From: CAWKEY01 sp963848675
GTDB lineage: Bacteria > Pseudomonadota > Gammaproteobacteria > Methylococcales > Methylomonadaceae
Assembly: GCA_963848675.1 (NCBI GenBank)
Contig: CAWKEY010000027.1
Location: 1 to 64,000 of the forward strand
Direction of reading: 5' to 3'
DNA: 64,000 nucleotides
Part shown: positions 43,600 through 53,282 of the stretch, one piece after another
Position numbering within the stretch: the first letter of the stretch is position 1
How the letters are laid out: each line of letters begins with the position of its first letter
Notes under the pieces: generated by a model
What the model saw: the letters and a program-made list of their open reading frames with translations, nothing else
Database searches by the model: none
Told to the model about the DNA's origin: nothing
Program-made: the position numbers and the translations under genes

Positions 43600-44760
43600 G
43601 TGAGCAATAATTTCATTTTTACTTCGGAATCAGTTTCAGAAGGCCATCCGGACAAGGTTGCGGATCAAATTTCAGATGCGGTGCTGGATGCATTATTAGC
43701 CCAGGATCCCAAGTCACGAGTTGCTTGTGAAACTCTGGTGAAAACCGGCATGGTTCTGCTGGCCGGCGAAGTTACCACCACTGCCTGGGTAGACACTGAA
43801 GAACTGGTCAGAAAAGTCGTTTGCGACATCGGCTATGATCATGGCGACATCGGTTTTGACGGCCAAAGTTGCGCGGTTTTGAATGCGATTGGCAAGCAGT
43901 CCGCTGATATTGCCATGGGTGTTGATGAAGCTGAAAATCATGAACAAGGCGCAGGCGATCAGGGCCTGATGTTTGGTTATGCCAGCAACGAAACCGACGT
44001 GTTCATGCCGGCGCCCATCACCTATGCGCATCTTTTAGTCAAGCGCCAGGCGGAAGTTCGTAAAAACAAAACCCTGCCCTGGTTGCGCCCGGATGCAAAA
44101 AGCCAAATTACCTTCCGCTATGAAAACAATAAACCGGTAGCGATTGATGCCGTGGTGCTGTCCACTCAGCATTCCCCAGAAATCAGCAACAAAGCCCTCC
44201 ATGAAGCCGTCATGGATGAAATTATTCTGCCAACCCTGCCCAAGGAATGGCTGCACGCAGGCACCAAATTCTTGATAAACCCCACCGGCCAATTTATCAT
44301 CGGCGGCCCTGTGGGTGATTGCGGCTTGACCGGCCGTAAAATAATTGTTGACACCTATGGCGGCATGGCAAGACACGGCGGCGGTGCCTTTTCCGGCAAG
44401 GATCCATCAAAAGTCGACCGCTCCGCTGCCTATATGTGCCGCTACGTGGCAAAAAACATCGTTGCCTCCGGTATTGCAGAGCGCTGTGAAATTCAGGTCT
44501 CTTATGCGATTGGCGTTGCCGAACCCACATCAATCAGCGTTGAAACCTTCGGTACCGGCAAAATAAGCGAAGACCGACTGGTACAGATCATCAGAGACAC
44601 GTTTGACCTCAGACCCAAAGGCCTGATCGCCATGCTTGATCTGCTGAAACCCATCTATCAGACTACCGCCGCGTATGGCCACTTTGGCCGCACGGAAGAA
44701 ACCTTTACGTGGGAACGGCTTGATAAAGTGGACGCATTAAAAGATGCAGCCTCCCTATAA
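43600..44760 (+). CDS. metK: S-adenosylmethionine synthetase
   Basis: A 386-residue cytosolic enzyme making SAM from methionine and ATP. Signatures are FTSESVSEGHPDKVADQISDAVLDALL, the hexapeptide GAGDQG in EQGAGDQGLMFGYA, and GGGAFSGKDPSKVDRSAAY. The start is GTG at 43600 with AGAAGG upstream. It is followed by ahcY and metF, a methyl-cycle cluster. No SAM riboswitch fits in the 36 bp after the preceding terminator. Confidence 0.98.
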   Translation: MSNNFIFTSESVSEGHPDKVADQISDAVLDALLAQDPKSRVACETLVKTGMVLLAGEVTTTAWVDTEELVRKVVCDIGYDHGDIGFDGQSCAVLNAIGKQSADIAMGVDEAENHEQGAGDQGLMFGYASNETDVFMPAPITYAHLLVKRQAEVRKNKTLPWLRPDAKSQITFRYENNKPVAIDAVVLSTQHSPEISNKALHEAVMDEIILPTLPKEWLHAGTKFLINPTGQFIIGGPVGDCGLTGRKIIVDTYGGMARHGGGAFSGKDPSKVDRSAAYMCRYVAKNIVASGIAERCEIQVSYAIGVAEPTSISVETFGTGKISEDRLVQIIRDTFDLRPKGLIAMLDLLKPIYQTTAAYGHFGRTEETFTWERLDKVDALKDAASL

Positions 44761-44783
44761 CTTAGATACAACGGAAACAATTC

Positions 44784-46076
44784 ATGAGTCAACCAGATTA
44801 TAAAGTTGCCGATATAGCCCTGGCAGAATGGGGCCGCAAGGAAATCAACATCGCGGAAACCGAAATGCCGGGGCTGATGGCCTTGCGTGCGGAATATGCC
44901 CAGGAGCAACCGCTAAAAGGCGCGCGCATTGGGGGCTGCCTGCATATGACCATTCAAACCGCTGTTCTGATTGAAACCCTGACCGCGCTGGGTGCAGAGG
45001 TGCGCTGGTCATCCTGTAATATATTTTCCACACAGGATCACGCGGCAGCAGCCATGGCCGCCGCGGGCATTCCGGTATTTGCCTGGAAAGGCGAAACTGA
45101 AGCCGAAGCCGAATGGTGCATAGAACAAACCATCCTCGGCCCGAACGGCTGGCGTCCCAACATGATTCTGGATGATGGCGGCGATTTAACCAACATGATG
45201 CATGACAAGTTCCCGGAATTAATGGCGGGGGTCAAAGGCCTGTCAGAAGAAACCACCACAGGCGTATTGCGTTTAACCGAACGGGTTGCCAAAGGCACCT
45301 TGAAAGTTCCCGCATTTAACGTCAACGATTCCGTCACCAAATCAAAATTCGACAACCTGTACGGCTGCCGAGAATCCCTGGTCGATGGCATCAAGCGCGC
45401 AACAGATGTCATGATCGCCGGCAAAATCGCCGTGGTTTGCGGTTATGGCGATGTCGGCAAAGGCTGCGCGCAATCATTGCGCGGCCTTGGCGCAACGGTA
45501 TGGATTACCGAAATTGACCCTATTTGCGCACTGCAGGCCGCAATGGAAGGCTATCGCGTGGTCAGCATGGAGGAAGCGGCTCCGGTTGCCAACATATTCG
45601 TCACCGCAACCGGCAACTTTAGCATCATCACTCATGAGCATATGCTCGCCATGAGGGATCAGGCTATTGTCTGCAACATCGGCCACTTTGATGCGGAAAT
45701 TGAAATTGCCTCCTTACGTCAATATCAGTGGGAAAACATCAAGCCACAGGTTGATCACGTCATTTTTCCTGACGGTAAACGCCTGATTATTCTGGCCGAA
45801 GGCCGTCTGGTCAATCTGGGTTGCGGTACCGGGCATCCCAGCTTCGTGATGTCCAATTCGTTTTGCAACCAGGTGCTGGCGCAAATAGAACTTTGGAAAC
45901 ATGCCCATCAATACCAAAATCAGGTTTATATCCTGCCTAAAAAACTGGACGAAAAAGTGGCGGCACTGCATCTGAAGCAGCTGGGCGTAAACCTGACCCG
46001 CCTGACTGACGCGCAAGCTCACTATATCAATGTTCCCGTTGAAGGTCCGTACAAACCTGAGCATTACCGCTATTAA
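44784..46076 (+). CDS. ahcY: S-adenosylhomocysteine hydrolase
   Basis: A 430-residue NAD-dependent enzyme that splits S-adenosylhomocysteine into adenosine and homocysteine. It has the substrate-domain segment CLHMTIQTAVLIETL, STQDHAAAAMA, DDGGDLTNMMHD, and the NAD site VVCGYGDVGKGCAQSLRGLG. The C-terminus ends YKPEHYRY, the conserved Lys-x-x-His-Tyr-Arg-Tyr tail. It is directly downstream of metK, so this organism recycles SAH by hydrolase rather than the Pfs/LuxS route, at least in part. Confidence 0.98.
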   Translation: MSQPDYKVADIALAEWGRKEINIAETEMPGLMALRAEYAQEQPLKGARIGGCLHMTIQTAVLIETLTALGAEVRWSSCNIFSTQDHAAAAMAAAGIPVFAWKGETEAEAEWCIEQTILGPNGWRPNMILDDGGDLTNMMHDKFPELMAGVKGLSEETTTGVLRLTERVAKGTLKVPAFNVNDSVTKSKFDNLYGCRESLVDGIKRATDVMIAGKIAVVCGYGDVGKGCAQSLRGLGATVWITEIDPICALQAAMEGYRVVSMEEAAPVANIFVTATGNFSIITHEHMLAMRDQAIVCNIGHFDAEIEIASLRQYQWENIKPQVDHVIFPDGKRLIILAEGRLVNLGCGTGHPSFVMSNSFCNQVLAQIELWKHAHQYQNQVYILPKKLDEKVAALHLKQLGVNLTRLTDAQAHYINVPVEGPYKPEHYRY

Positions 46077-46125
46077 TAGCACCCGCACAAGATTGTAGGC
46101 GCCAGAACACGACTGAAAAGAGACC

Positions 46126-46971
46126 ATGCAAATACAAAGAAAACACCCGCAGCTATTCAGTTTTGAATTTTATCCTCCCAAATCGGAAGAAGGCGCCGTC
46201 AGTTTGCAGCTTGTTCATCAACAGCTGGCCCAACTCAACCCTGATTTTTTTTCAGTCACCTTTGGCGCCGGCGGTTCGACGCGCGATAAAACCTTTGATA
46301 CTGTTATTGACATCCAGTCCAAAGGCGTTGCCGCAGCGCCGCACTTATCCTGCGTCGCCTCGACCAAAGCCAATATCCGCGAAATACTGAACAACTATAA
46401 AAAACATGGCGTTAAAAAAATCGTGGCTTTACGAGGCGACCTGCCCTCAGGCACCTTGTCTGCCGGCGAGTTTCGTTATGCCAATGAGCTGGTTGAATTT
46501 ATTCGCCAGGAAACCGGCGATCATTTTCAAATCCATGTTGCCGCCTATCCTGAAGTGCACCCACAATCAGCCAGCAGCATTGAAGATTTTAAAAATTTCA
46601 AACGCAAGGTAGAGGCCGGTGCGGATGCCGCCATTACCCAGTATTTTTATAATGCCGAAGCCTATTTTTATTTCCGCGATACTTGCGAAAAAAATGCTAT
46701 CGACATTCCTATCGTTCCCGGCATTATGCCGATTACGCAATATTCACAACTGTTCCGTTTTTCTGATATGTGCGGTGCAGATATTCCCCGTTGGATGCGA
46801 AAACGCCTGGAAAGCTTTGGCGATGATCGCGTCTCCATCCAGGCTTTCGGCCTGGATTTGGTTACCAGCCTGTGTCAGCGTTTGTTGGAAAATGGCGCGC
46901 CCGGACTGCATTTTTACACCATGAATCAGGCCGCTCCCACTTTGGCAATCTGGAAAAATCTCAAACTTTAA
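46126..46971 (+). CDS. metF: Methylenetetrahydrofolate reductase
   Basis: A 281-residue flavin-dependent TIM barrel that makes methyl-THF for homocysteine methylation. Motifs are FSFEFYPPKSEEGA, VTFGAGGSTRDKT, VALRGDLPSG, GADAAITQYFYN and VPGIMPITQYSQL. The C-terminus has GLHFYTMNQAAPTLAIWKNL. It follows ahcY by 49 bp and completes the metK-ahcY-metF set. Confidence 0.97.
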   Translation: MQIQRKHPQLFSFEFYPPKSEEGAVSLQLVHQQLAQLNPDFFSVTFGAGGSTRDKTFDTVIDIQSKGVAAAPHLSCVASTKANIREILNNYKKHGVKKIVALRGDLPSGTLSAGEFRYANELVEFIRQETGDHFQIHVAAYPEVHPQSASSIEDFKNFKRKVEAGADAAITQYFYNAEAYFYFRDTCEKNAIDIPIVPGIMPITQYSQLFRFSDMCGADIPRWMRKRLESFGDDRVSIQAFGLDLVTSLCQRLLENGAPGLHFYTMNQAAPTLAIWKNLKL

Positions 46972-46993
46972 TCAATACAGCTGTCCGATCACT

Positions 46994-47045
46994 ACGAAGG
47001 GCGCGAAAGAGACGAAAATAAGGTCGTGATCTTCGTGCCCTTCGT
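46994..47045. repeat. ACGAAGGGC/GCCCTTCGT inverted repeat
   Basis: Perfect 9-bp arms (46994-47002 and 47037-47045) with CGTGATCTTCGTGCCC-type internal similarity. It sits 22 bp after the metF stop. There is only a short T-run (GTTT), so it could be a weak terminator or an interspersed repeat. Confidence 0.55.
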
Positions 47046-47108
47046 CGTTTAAGCAACTAACGTCATTATTTACCGGCTCGCAGCGGCCGGCCAGCCGAGG
47101 AAGTGTCT

Positions 47109-47849
47109 ATGAGAATATCCAGATTATACGTATCGGCATCGCTGGCTGAAGGCAGGCAAACAGCGCTGGATGAAGACAGCGGCCATTATGTAAGAACTGT
47201 GTTGCGCCTGAAAAAAGATGATCAGATTATTCTATTCAACGGTCAAGGCGGCGAATATGTATGCTCTGTTCTTGAAGCCAGCCGCAAATGTGTGTTAATT
47301 ATGGTGCAAAAATGGCTCCAGCGCAGTGTCGAGTCGCCTTTGCACGTCACGGCAGGAATAGGTATCTCACGCGGGGACAAAATGGATCTTGTCGTACAAA
47401 AATCGGTGGAACTGGGCGTTAACGTCCTGACACCGCTGATAACCGAACGCTGTGTAGTGCAGTTAAGAGACGAAAAAAAGCCGCAGCGCCTGCTACATTG
47501 GCAAAAAATTGTTCAACACGCCGCCGAACAAAGCGGTAGAACGGCTTTGCCGCAATTGCAGGCAATAGATGACTTGCACAAGTGGATAGATAAGCAACAA
47601 GGCTTGAAGGTTTTTCTGGACCCTTATGCAGACACCTCCCTCGCGGAACTACAACCGGAAGACATGAAGGTGACCTTATTATCGGGGCCAGAGGGCGGCT
47701 TTACCGGCCAGGAGCGGGAAATGGCCAAAGCAGCGGGTTTTATTCCGGTGCGCCTGGGCCATCGAATTTTGAGAACAGAAACCGCGGCGCTGGCCGCCAT
47801 AACGTCGGCACAGATGCTGTGGGGCGATTTCCGCGGAATAACAAGCTAA
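47109..47849 (+). CDS. rsmE: 16S rRNA (uracil-1498-N3)-methyltransferase
   Basis: A 246-residue SPOUT-class methyltransferase modifying U1498 of 16S rRNA. An N-terminal PUA-like part (RISRLYVSASL, HYVRTVLRLKKDDQIILFNGQGGEY) precedes the trefoil-knot domain with GISRGDKMDLVVQKSVELGV, LLSGPEGGFTGQE and LGHRILRTETAALAAI. The start at ATG 47109 is preferred over GTG 47103 because GAGGA lies at 47098-47102. Its stop overlaps the next start (TAATG). Confidence 0.95.
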   Translation: MRISRLYVSASLAEGRQTALDEDSGHYVRTVLRLKKDDQIILFNGQGGEYVCSVLEASRKCVLIMVQKWLQRSVESPLHVTAGIGISRGDKMDLVVQKSVELGVNVLTPLITERCVVQLRDEKKPQRLLHWQKIVQHAAEQSGRTALPQLQAIDDLHKWIDKQQGLKVFLDPYADTSLAELQPEDMKVTLLSGPEGGFTGQEREMAKAAGFIPVRLGHRILRTETAALAAITSAQMLWGDFRGITS

Positions 47850-48724
47850 TGAAAAAAAGCATTTTTTATGCCCTCATACCGCTGATGGTTTTGCTGGTTG
47901 CTGCGTCTTTGGCCAGTCTGGCGGGTTATTTTATTATGCTGGGCATAGGCGATCAGCTGCCATTACGCAAAGTCATCACAAAAACCACACAGCTGTTTCT
48001 GGTGCTGAGTATTTTTCCGGCCATGGCCTGGTTAAAAATCAGCAAGGAAGAACTAGGTTTCGCGGTCAGAAGCGTGTTTTTTAAACAATTATGGCAAGGC
48101 TTTGGCCTTGGCTTGCTGACCTTGCTGCCGGTGTTTGTAATTTTATATGCGCTTGGCGTTAATGTGCTTGACCAGGCTCAGCACTGGACAGCCGGGCTGA
48201 TCGCAAAAAAGACAGCTCTTTCATTAGTGCTTGCCCTGATCATTTCACTGATAGAAGAGCCTATTTTTCGCGGCATACTCCTGGCCGGCTTAAAAAAGAA
48301 ACTGCCCGTTATCGCGGCCATTTTCATCAGTTCGCTGTACTATGCGGCGCTGCATTTTTTAAACAGCAAGACGGACGTGCCCTATCAGGCGATTCATATG
48401 TTTAGCGGCTTTCCGTTAATGCTCGAAGCCTTTGCGAACCTGCTGAACCCTGAAATTCCATCGGCATTTTTTTCCTTGCTGCTGGTGGGCATTTTTCTGG
48501 CTATCCTCAGAACCCAGGTCAAGGCCAGCCTGGGCTTGTGCGTCGGCTGCCATACCTGCTGGGTTTGGCAGATAAAAATGAGCAAAAGCCTATTCAATAC
48601 GGATTTAAGTTCGGATTATGGGTATCTGGTCAGCAGTTATGACGGCGTTATCGGGCCATTGGTGACCGGCTGGCTCGGTTGCGCGGTTATAGGGTATTTT
48701 ATGTATAAAAAGATGAGAAGCTAA
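47849..48724 (+). CDS. CPBP-family intramembrane metalloprotease
   Basis: A 291-residue polytopic membrane protein of the CPBP/Abi family (Rce1-like). Motif 1 is SLIEEPIFRGILLAG with the two catalytic glutamates and arginine, and motif 2 has YYAALHFLN with a metal-binding histidine. A third histidine lies in VGCHTCWVW. Seven to eight hydrophobic helices are visible. Bacterial members are proteases of unclear substrate, some giving bacteriocin self-immunity. It is coupled to rsmE and convergent with yajQ. Confidence 0.87.
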   Translation: MKKSIFYALIPLMVLLVAASLASLAGYFIMLGIGDQLPLRKVITKTTQLFLVLSIFPAMAWLKISKEELGFAVRSVFFKQLWQGFGLGLLTLLPVFVILYALGVNVLDQAQHWTAGLIAKKTALSLVLALIISLIEEPIFRGILLAGLKKKLPVIAAIFISSLYYAALHFLNSKTDVPYQAIHMFSGFPLMLEAFANLLNPEIPSAFFSLLLVGIFLAILRTQVKASLGLCVGCHTCWVWQIKMSKSLFNTDLSSDYGYLVSSYDGVIGPLVTGWLGCAVIGYFMYKKMRS

Positions 48725-48731
48725 AACCGCC

Positions 48732-49214
48732 TTAGTCCCTGAAATTAGTAAATTGCAGCGGCATTTCCAGCTTTTCTTCTCTCAGCATTTTAATGACCTC
48801 TTGCAGATCGTCCCGATTTTTACCGGTGACACGGACTTGTTCGCCCTGGATGGCTGCCTGGACTTTTAGCTTTTTGTCTTTGATTAATTTAACGATTTTT
48901 TTCGCCAGAGGTGTATCCAGGCCCTGCTTCATGATGATTTCCTGACGTACCGATTTGCCGCCAGGCTTTGGGTCGCCAACCTCCATACAGGCTATATCAA
49001 CACCACGCCGGCTGAGTTTAGCGCAGACCACGCTGAACATTTGTTGCAATTGAAACGTCGATTGCGATGTCATGATCAATTTATCGTCCGTCAATTCGAA
49101 GCTGGAGTCCGTGCCCTTAAAATCAAAGCGTGTACTCACTTCTTTATTGGCCTGATCGACGGCGTTAGTAATTTCGTGTTTGTCAAATTCAGAAACAATG
49201 TCAAAGGAAGGCAT
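48732..49214 (-). CDS. yajQ: YajQ-family nucleotide-binding protein
   Basis: A 160-residue protein of the UPF0234/DUF520 family with two ferredoxin-like repeats. It begins PSFDIVSEFDKHEITNAVDQANKEVSTRFDFKG and has KLIKDKKLKVQAAIQGEQVRVTGKNRDDLQ. Family members bind nucleotides, and some bind cyclic di-GMP to act as transcriptional co-regulators. The length is standard and start choice unambiguous. Confidence 0.94.
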   Translation of the reverse strand: MPSFDIVSEFDKHEITNAVDQANKEVSTRFDFKGTDSSFELTDDKLIMTSQSTFQLQQMFSVVCAKLSRRGVDIACMEVGDPKPGGKSVRQEIIMKQGLDTPLAKKIVKLIKDKKLKVQAAIQGEQVRVTGKNRDDLQEVIKMLREEKLEMPLQFTNFRD

Positions 49215-49251
49215 CAGGATTCGTAGTGGTTGTAACAGGAAAATTTACTAT

Positions 49252-49282
49252 AAAGGCGTTGCCTGCATTATTCAACGCCTTT
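49252..49282 (-). terminator. Hairpin terminator between cca and yajQ
   Basis: A perfect 10-bp stem AAAGGCGTTG/CAACGCCTTT with an 11-base loop. Both flanks are A/T-rich. It lies 35 bp after the cca stop, so it probably ends the leftward cca transcript. Confidence 0.7.
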
Positions 49283-49316
49283 TTAAAAACCAAACGCATA
49301 CATTCTTAGGCATGGC

Positions 49317-50552
49317 TTAGTCGCCTGGGACATTTTTAATACACTCGGCCACGGCTTTCACTCTTAGCCGACGGATGGCTTCTCCAATTTGCGCCCCCCG
49401 CAGTTCGCCTTGCAAAATTGCCGTCGTGTCCACCGATGTTGCGGCCCTGGCGGCCTCGATGATGTAGCGGGCTTGCGAGTAGTCAATCTGTTCATACCCT
49501 GTCCGGCCTTTGGCATCGGCCTCGCAGGCCAGTAAAAAGTTATTCAAGGTGGTATTGGCGGGCTTAAAAGCACCTAAAGCGGCCAGCATGCCGGTTAATG
49601 TCGAAGCTCGCAATTCGAAGACCCGATGACAGTGCGTGTGATATTGCATAACCTGCATGGCGAGTGATTTAAACATATTCGGGACACGCAAGCGGGCGCA
49701 CAGGTTTTCCAGAACAGGCAGGCCATTTTTTTCGTGGCCATAATGATGCGGCCAGTGTTCTTTAGGCGAGAGGCCTTTGCCGAGATCATGCATCAGGGCC
49801 GCAAATCGCACTTCGGGACTTGAGGACAGCGCTGCAGCCTGTTCCAGAGCAAGCAAGCTGTGTATGCCGGTATCGATTTCAGGATGATATTTTTCCGGTT
49901 GCGGCACGCCAAACAGATGATGGATTTCCGGAAAGATGCTGGCCAGCGCCCCACACTCCCTCAGGGTATGGAAAAAGGCGGATGGCGTGGGCTCATTGAG
50001 CGCTTTAAACAGTTCAGCCCATACCCGCTCAGGCACAAGATGATCAACTTCCCCGGCCGTGACCATTTCCTGCATTAGCACTCTGGTTTCTTCGGCCAGG
50101 GTAAAGCCCAGATGTGCATATCTGGCGGCAAAACGCGCCACTCGCAATATGCGCACGGGGTCTTCAGCGAATGCAGGCGAAATATGCCGGAAAATGCGTT
50201 TTTCCAGATCGCTTTGACCACCGTAGGGATCAACGATCTGCCCCTCGGGACTCATGGCAATGGCATTAATGGTCAGGTCTCGGCGCATTAAATCCTGTTC
50301 CAGATTGACATCTGGCGCGGCATGCACGATAAAGCCTTTATAGCCGGGCGAGGTCTTCCGTTCCGTTCTGGCCAGGGCATATTCATCATGGCTGTGAGGA
50401 TGCAGGAACACCGGAAAATCCTTTCCTACCGGCTTAAACCCTTTGGCGATCATGGATTCGGGGGTTTCATTCAGCACCACCCAATCCCTTTCCGTGACCG
50501 GATGATTGAGTAATTTATCACGGACAGCGCCGCCGACCAGGAATACTTTCAT
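49317..50552 (-). CDS. cca: Multifunctional CCA tRNA nucleotidyltransferase
   Basis: A 411-residue enzyme that builds or repairs the 3' CCA of tRNAs. The polymerase part has FLVGGAVRDKLL and metal-binding RRDLTINAIAM. The neck and body include DPVRILRVARFAARYAHLGF. The C-terminal HD domain has ALMHDLGKGLSPKEHWPHHYGHE, giving phosphatase/phosphodiesterase activity as in the E. coli enzyme. It is divergent from the TSUP permease gene. Confidence 0.96.
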   Translation of the reverse strand: MKVFLVGGAVRDKLLNHPVTERDWVVLNETPESMIAKGFKPVGKDFPVFLHPHSHDEYALARTERKTSPGYKGFIVHAAPDVNLEQDLMRRDLTINAIAMSPEGQIVDPYGGQSDLEKRIFRHISPAFAEDPVRILRVARFAARYAHLGFTLAEETRVLMQEMVTAGEVDHLVPERVWAELFKALNEPTPSAFFHTLRECGALASIFPEIHHLFGVPQPEKYHPEIDTGIHSLLALEQAAALSSSPEVRFAALMHDLGKGLSPKEHWPHHYGHEKNGLPVLENLCARLRVPNMFKSLAMQVMQYHTHCHRVFELRASTLTGMLAALGAFKPANTTLNNFLLACEADAKGRTGYEQIDYSQARYIIEAARAATSVDTTAILQGELRGAQIGEAIRRLRVKAVAECIKNVPGD

Positions 50553-50653
50553 TAAGATATACAGGCGATTTCAATATTGGGCTTAGAATAGCACAGGCAT
50601 AATGCTTAATACGGCATATTGCGTGCAAGTGAAAAAGCAATTGAGGGTATGCC

Positions 50654-51442
50654 GTGACAGTATTTTTATTGAGTTTGATATTAGGCCTATTTTCTGGTTT
50701 GGCAGCCGGGCTTTTCGGTGTCGGAGGCGGACTGGTTATCGTGCCGATTCTGGTTTTATTATTGACAGCCGAGGGCTTCCCTGCCGGACTGGTGATGATC
50801 ATGTCGGTCGCCACTTCATTGGCGACGATCATTGTGACCTCTATAGCGTCCGTGGTGGCACACCACCGTTTAGGCTCCGTAGTGTGGGAAAAATTGCTCA
50901 GTCTGGGACCCGGAATAATCGTCGGCGCCGCGCTCGGCGCCGTGGTCGCGGACAACTTGGATGCCGATGTCCTGCGCTCATTATTTATTGTTTTTTTATT
51001 GTTTGTCGGCGTGCAAATGGCTTTTCAGTTCGAATCCAGACTCCCATCCATCAAGCATGTTAAAACCCTTGATTTTGCTGTGGCGGGCATAATTGGCATG
51101 GTTTCGTCAATACTGGGGATAGGCGGCGGCACCTTGACGGTGCCATTTTTAGTAAGCTCCCGGCAGCCTATGCAGAAAGCCGTTGCCACAGCCAGCGCCT
51201 GTGGCTTGCCGATTGCCGTTTTTGGCACGTTAAGCTATGCCCTATTGGGTTCCAATGAGGCGCAGCTCCCGGACTGGAGCCTTGGCTATGTGTATGTGCC
51301 CGCTTTTTTGGGCATTGCCTTGAGCAGTGTCTTTTCCGCGCCCATAGGGGCAAGGTTGGCACATAGACTGCCGGCAAAGCAATTAAAGCGTTATTTTTCG
51401 CTGCTGCTGTTTGTAATGGCAGCCAAATTGATTTGGAGCTGA
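50654..51442 (+). CDS. TSUP-family (TauE/SafE) membrane permease
   Basis: A 262-residue transporter of the 4-toluene sulfonate uptake permease family, exporting or importing sulfite, sulfoacetate or related anions. Two internal repeats are visible: FSGLAAGLFGVGGGLVIVPIL near the start and VAGIIGMVSSILGIGGGTLTVPFLV near residue 150, each with the GxGGG loop. About eight helices. The start is GTG at 50654 with GAGG at 50643-50646. The substrate cannot be assigned. Confidence 0.9.
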   Translation: MTVFLLSLILGLFSGLAAGLFGVGGGLVIVPILVLLLTAEGFPAGLVMIMSVATSLATIIVTSIASVVAHHRLGSVVWEKLLSLGPGIIVGAALGAVVADNLDADVLRSLFIVFLLFVGVQMAFQFESRLPSIKHVKTLDFAVAGIIGMVSSILGIGGGTLTVPFLVSSRQPMQKAVATASACGLPIAVFGTLSYALLGSNEAQLPDWSLGYVYVPAFLGIALSSVFSAPIGARLAHRLPAKQLKRYFSLLLFVMAAKLIWS

Positions 51443-51677
51443 ATAAAGCACCCTTCTTCTTATTCATGTATCCATCAACAATGCCAGCGTCATGCATGGG
51501 TGGCGCCTGAGCCTGGTTTTTTGAATGCCGTTTTTAAATGCCAGCTTGCCAACAAAATACAAAATATTGCTCATTATTCAACGGATAAATTATGCTGATG
51601 TCTGCCAATTTAATAGGCAATCACGGTATTTATTTGAAGCCGAGTTGGGCTATGGCTGCCGGTATTGTTGTTATGTG

Positions 51678-51706
51678 TCTACATGTGCATATAGTTTGAG
51701 TATAAT
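51678..51706 (+). promoter_or_regulatory. Sigma-70 promoter of guaBA
   Basis: TCTACA (51678-51683), a 17-bp spacer and a perfect TATAAT (51701-51706) lie 36 bp before the guaB ATG. The 299-bp gap before guaB holds no other recognisable feature. Confidence 0.7.
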
Positions 51707-51741
51707 ACTTGGTTATTTTTACTGATTTTTAGGAAGTGGTT

Positions 51742-53208
51742 ATGCAAATACTTCAGGAAGCGCTCACCTTTGATGACGTTTTATTAGTGCCGGCGCACTC
51801 GACTGTACTTCCACGCGATGTAGAAATAAAGACGCAACTGACGCGCGATATTTCGCTTAACATCCCGCTGGTTTCTGCAGCGATGGATACCGTGACTGAA
51901 GCCCGGCTTGCTATTGCCATTGCCCAGGAAGGCGGTATCGGCATTATCCATAAAAACATGACGACCGAGCAGCAGGCGCGTGAGGTTCGTCGGGTCAAAA
52001 AATACGAGAGCGGCGTCATTAACGATCCAATAACCGTCGCGCCCGATGTCAGCATCCGCGATGTCATCAAATTAACCCGGTCTAAAAATATTTCCGGCGT
52101 GCCGGTGGTTAATGGTGATGAGCTGGTCGGCATTGTCACCAGCCGCGATTTACGCTTTGAGACGCGCTTTGATGAACCTGTCTCAAAAATCATGACCCCC
52201 AAAGACAGATTGGTTACCGTTCATGAGAATGCCGATCGTAAAGAGGCGATTGCGTTGCTGCATGAACATCGCATTGAAAAAGTACTGGTGGTCAATGGCT
52301 CCTTTCATTTGCGCGGCATGATTACCGTAAAGGATATTCAAAAAGCCAAAGATTATCCGCAGGCGTGTAAAGACAGGCAGGAAAGACTGCGCGTCGGCGC
52401 CGCCGTCGGCACCGGGCACGGCACCGAAGAACGCGTTGCCGGACTGGTTGCTGCCGGGGTCGATGTCATTATCGTTGATACCGCGCACGGTCATTCGCAG
52501 GGCGTTCTGAACAGAGTGCGCTGGGTCAAACAGAATTACCCCGGCGTGCAGGTTATTGGCGGAAATATTGCTACCGCAGAAGCCGCGCGCGCTTTGGTTG
52601 AAGCCGGCGCCGATGGCGTTAAGGTCGGCATAGGACCGGGTTCCATTTGCACCACGCGCATTATTGCCGGTGTCGGTGTACCGCAAATTACCGCCGTCAG
52701 CAATGTTGCCGAGGCATTAAAAGGCACCGGGGTGCCTTTAATTGCGGATGGCGGTATCCGTTATTCCGGAGATGTCGCCAAAGCATTGGCGGCCGGCGCT
52801 CACGCGGTAATGCTGGGCGGATTGTTTGCCGGCACCGAAGAAGCGCCCGGAGAAATCGAATTATATCAGGGCCGCTCCTACAAATCCTATCGCGGCATGG
52901 GCTCTCTGGGCGCAATGTCGCAGCAGCAGGGCTCCAGCGATCGCTACTTTCAGGAAGACGCCGACTCAGTCGAAAAACTGGTACCCGAAGGCATTGAAGG
53001 CCGCGTGCCTTATAAAGGCAGCATGCTTGCCGTTGTGCATCAATTGTTGGGCGGTATCCGGGCGAGCATGGGCTATACCGGCAGTCAAACCATTGCCATC
53101 CTGCATGAGCGTGCGCAGTTTGTACGGGTAACCAGCGCCGGCATAAGAGAAAGTCATGTCCATGACGTGACCATTACCAAAGAAGCGCCCAATTATCGCC
53201 TAGATTAA
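51742..53208 (+). CDS. guaB: IMP dehydrogenase
   Basis: A 488-residue NAD-dependent enzyme converting IMP to XMP, the committed step of GMP synthesis. The TIM barrel starts ALTFDDVLLVPAHSTVLP and is interrupted by two CBS domains (about residues 95-200). The active-site loop is GIGPGSICTTRIIAGVGVPQ with the catalytic cysteine, and the flap region has YRGMGSLGAM. ATG 51742 is preferred over GTG 51736, with AGGAAG upstream. guaA follows after 74 bp, which contain an inverted repeat. Confidence 0.98.
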   Translation: MQILQEALTFDDVLLVPAHSTVLPRDVEIKTQLTRDISLNIPLVSAAMDTVTEARLAIAIAQEGGIGIIHKNMTTEQQAREVRRVKKYESGVINDPITVAPDVSIRDVIKLTRSKNISGVPVVNGDELVGIVTSRDLRFETRFDEPVSKIMTPKDRLVTVHENADRKEAIALLHEHRIEKVLVVNGSFHLRGMITVKDIQKAKDYPQACKDRQERLRVGAAVGTGHGTEERVAGLVAAGVDVIIVDTAHGHSQGVLNRVRWVKQNYPGVQVIGGNIATAEAARALVEAGADGVKVGIGPGSICTTRIIAGVGVPQITAVSNVAEALKGTGVPLIADGGIRYSGDVAKALAAGAHAVMLGGLFAGTEEAPGEIELYQGRSYKSYRGMGSLGAMSQQQGSSDRYFQEDADSVEKLVPEGIEGRVPYKGSMLAVVHQLLGGIRASMGYTGSQTIAILHERAQFVRVTSAGIRESHVHDVTITKEAPNYRLD

Positions 53209-53212
53209 TATG

Positions 53213-53256
53213 TAGGCCGGGGTACGGCTCTCGCCTTTTAGGGTAAACCCGGCCTA
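53213..53256. repeat. TAGGCCGGG/CCCGGCCTA inverted repeat between guaB and guaA
   Basis: Perfect 9-bp arms with a 26-base loop, just after the guaB stop. No T-run follows. It may be a repetitive element or an attenuating hairpin within the guaBA transcript. Confidence 0.55.
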
Positions 53257-53282
53257 AACCTACTTTCTGACAAGGCTCCTCC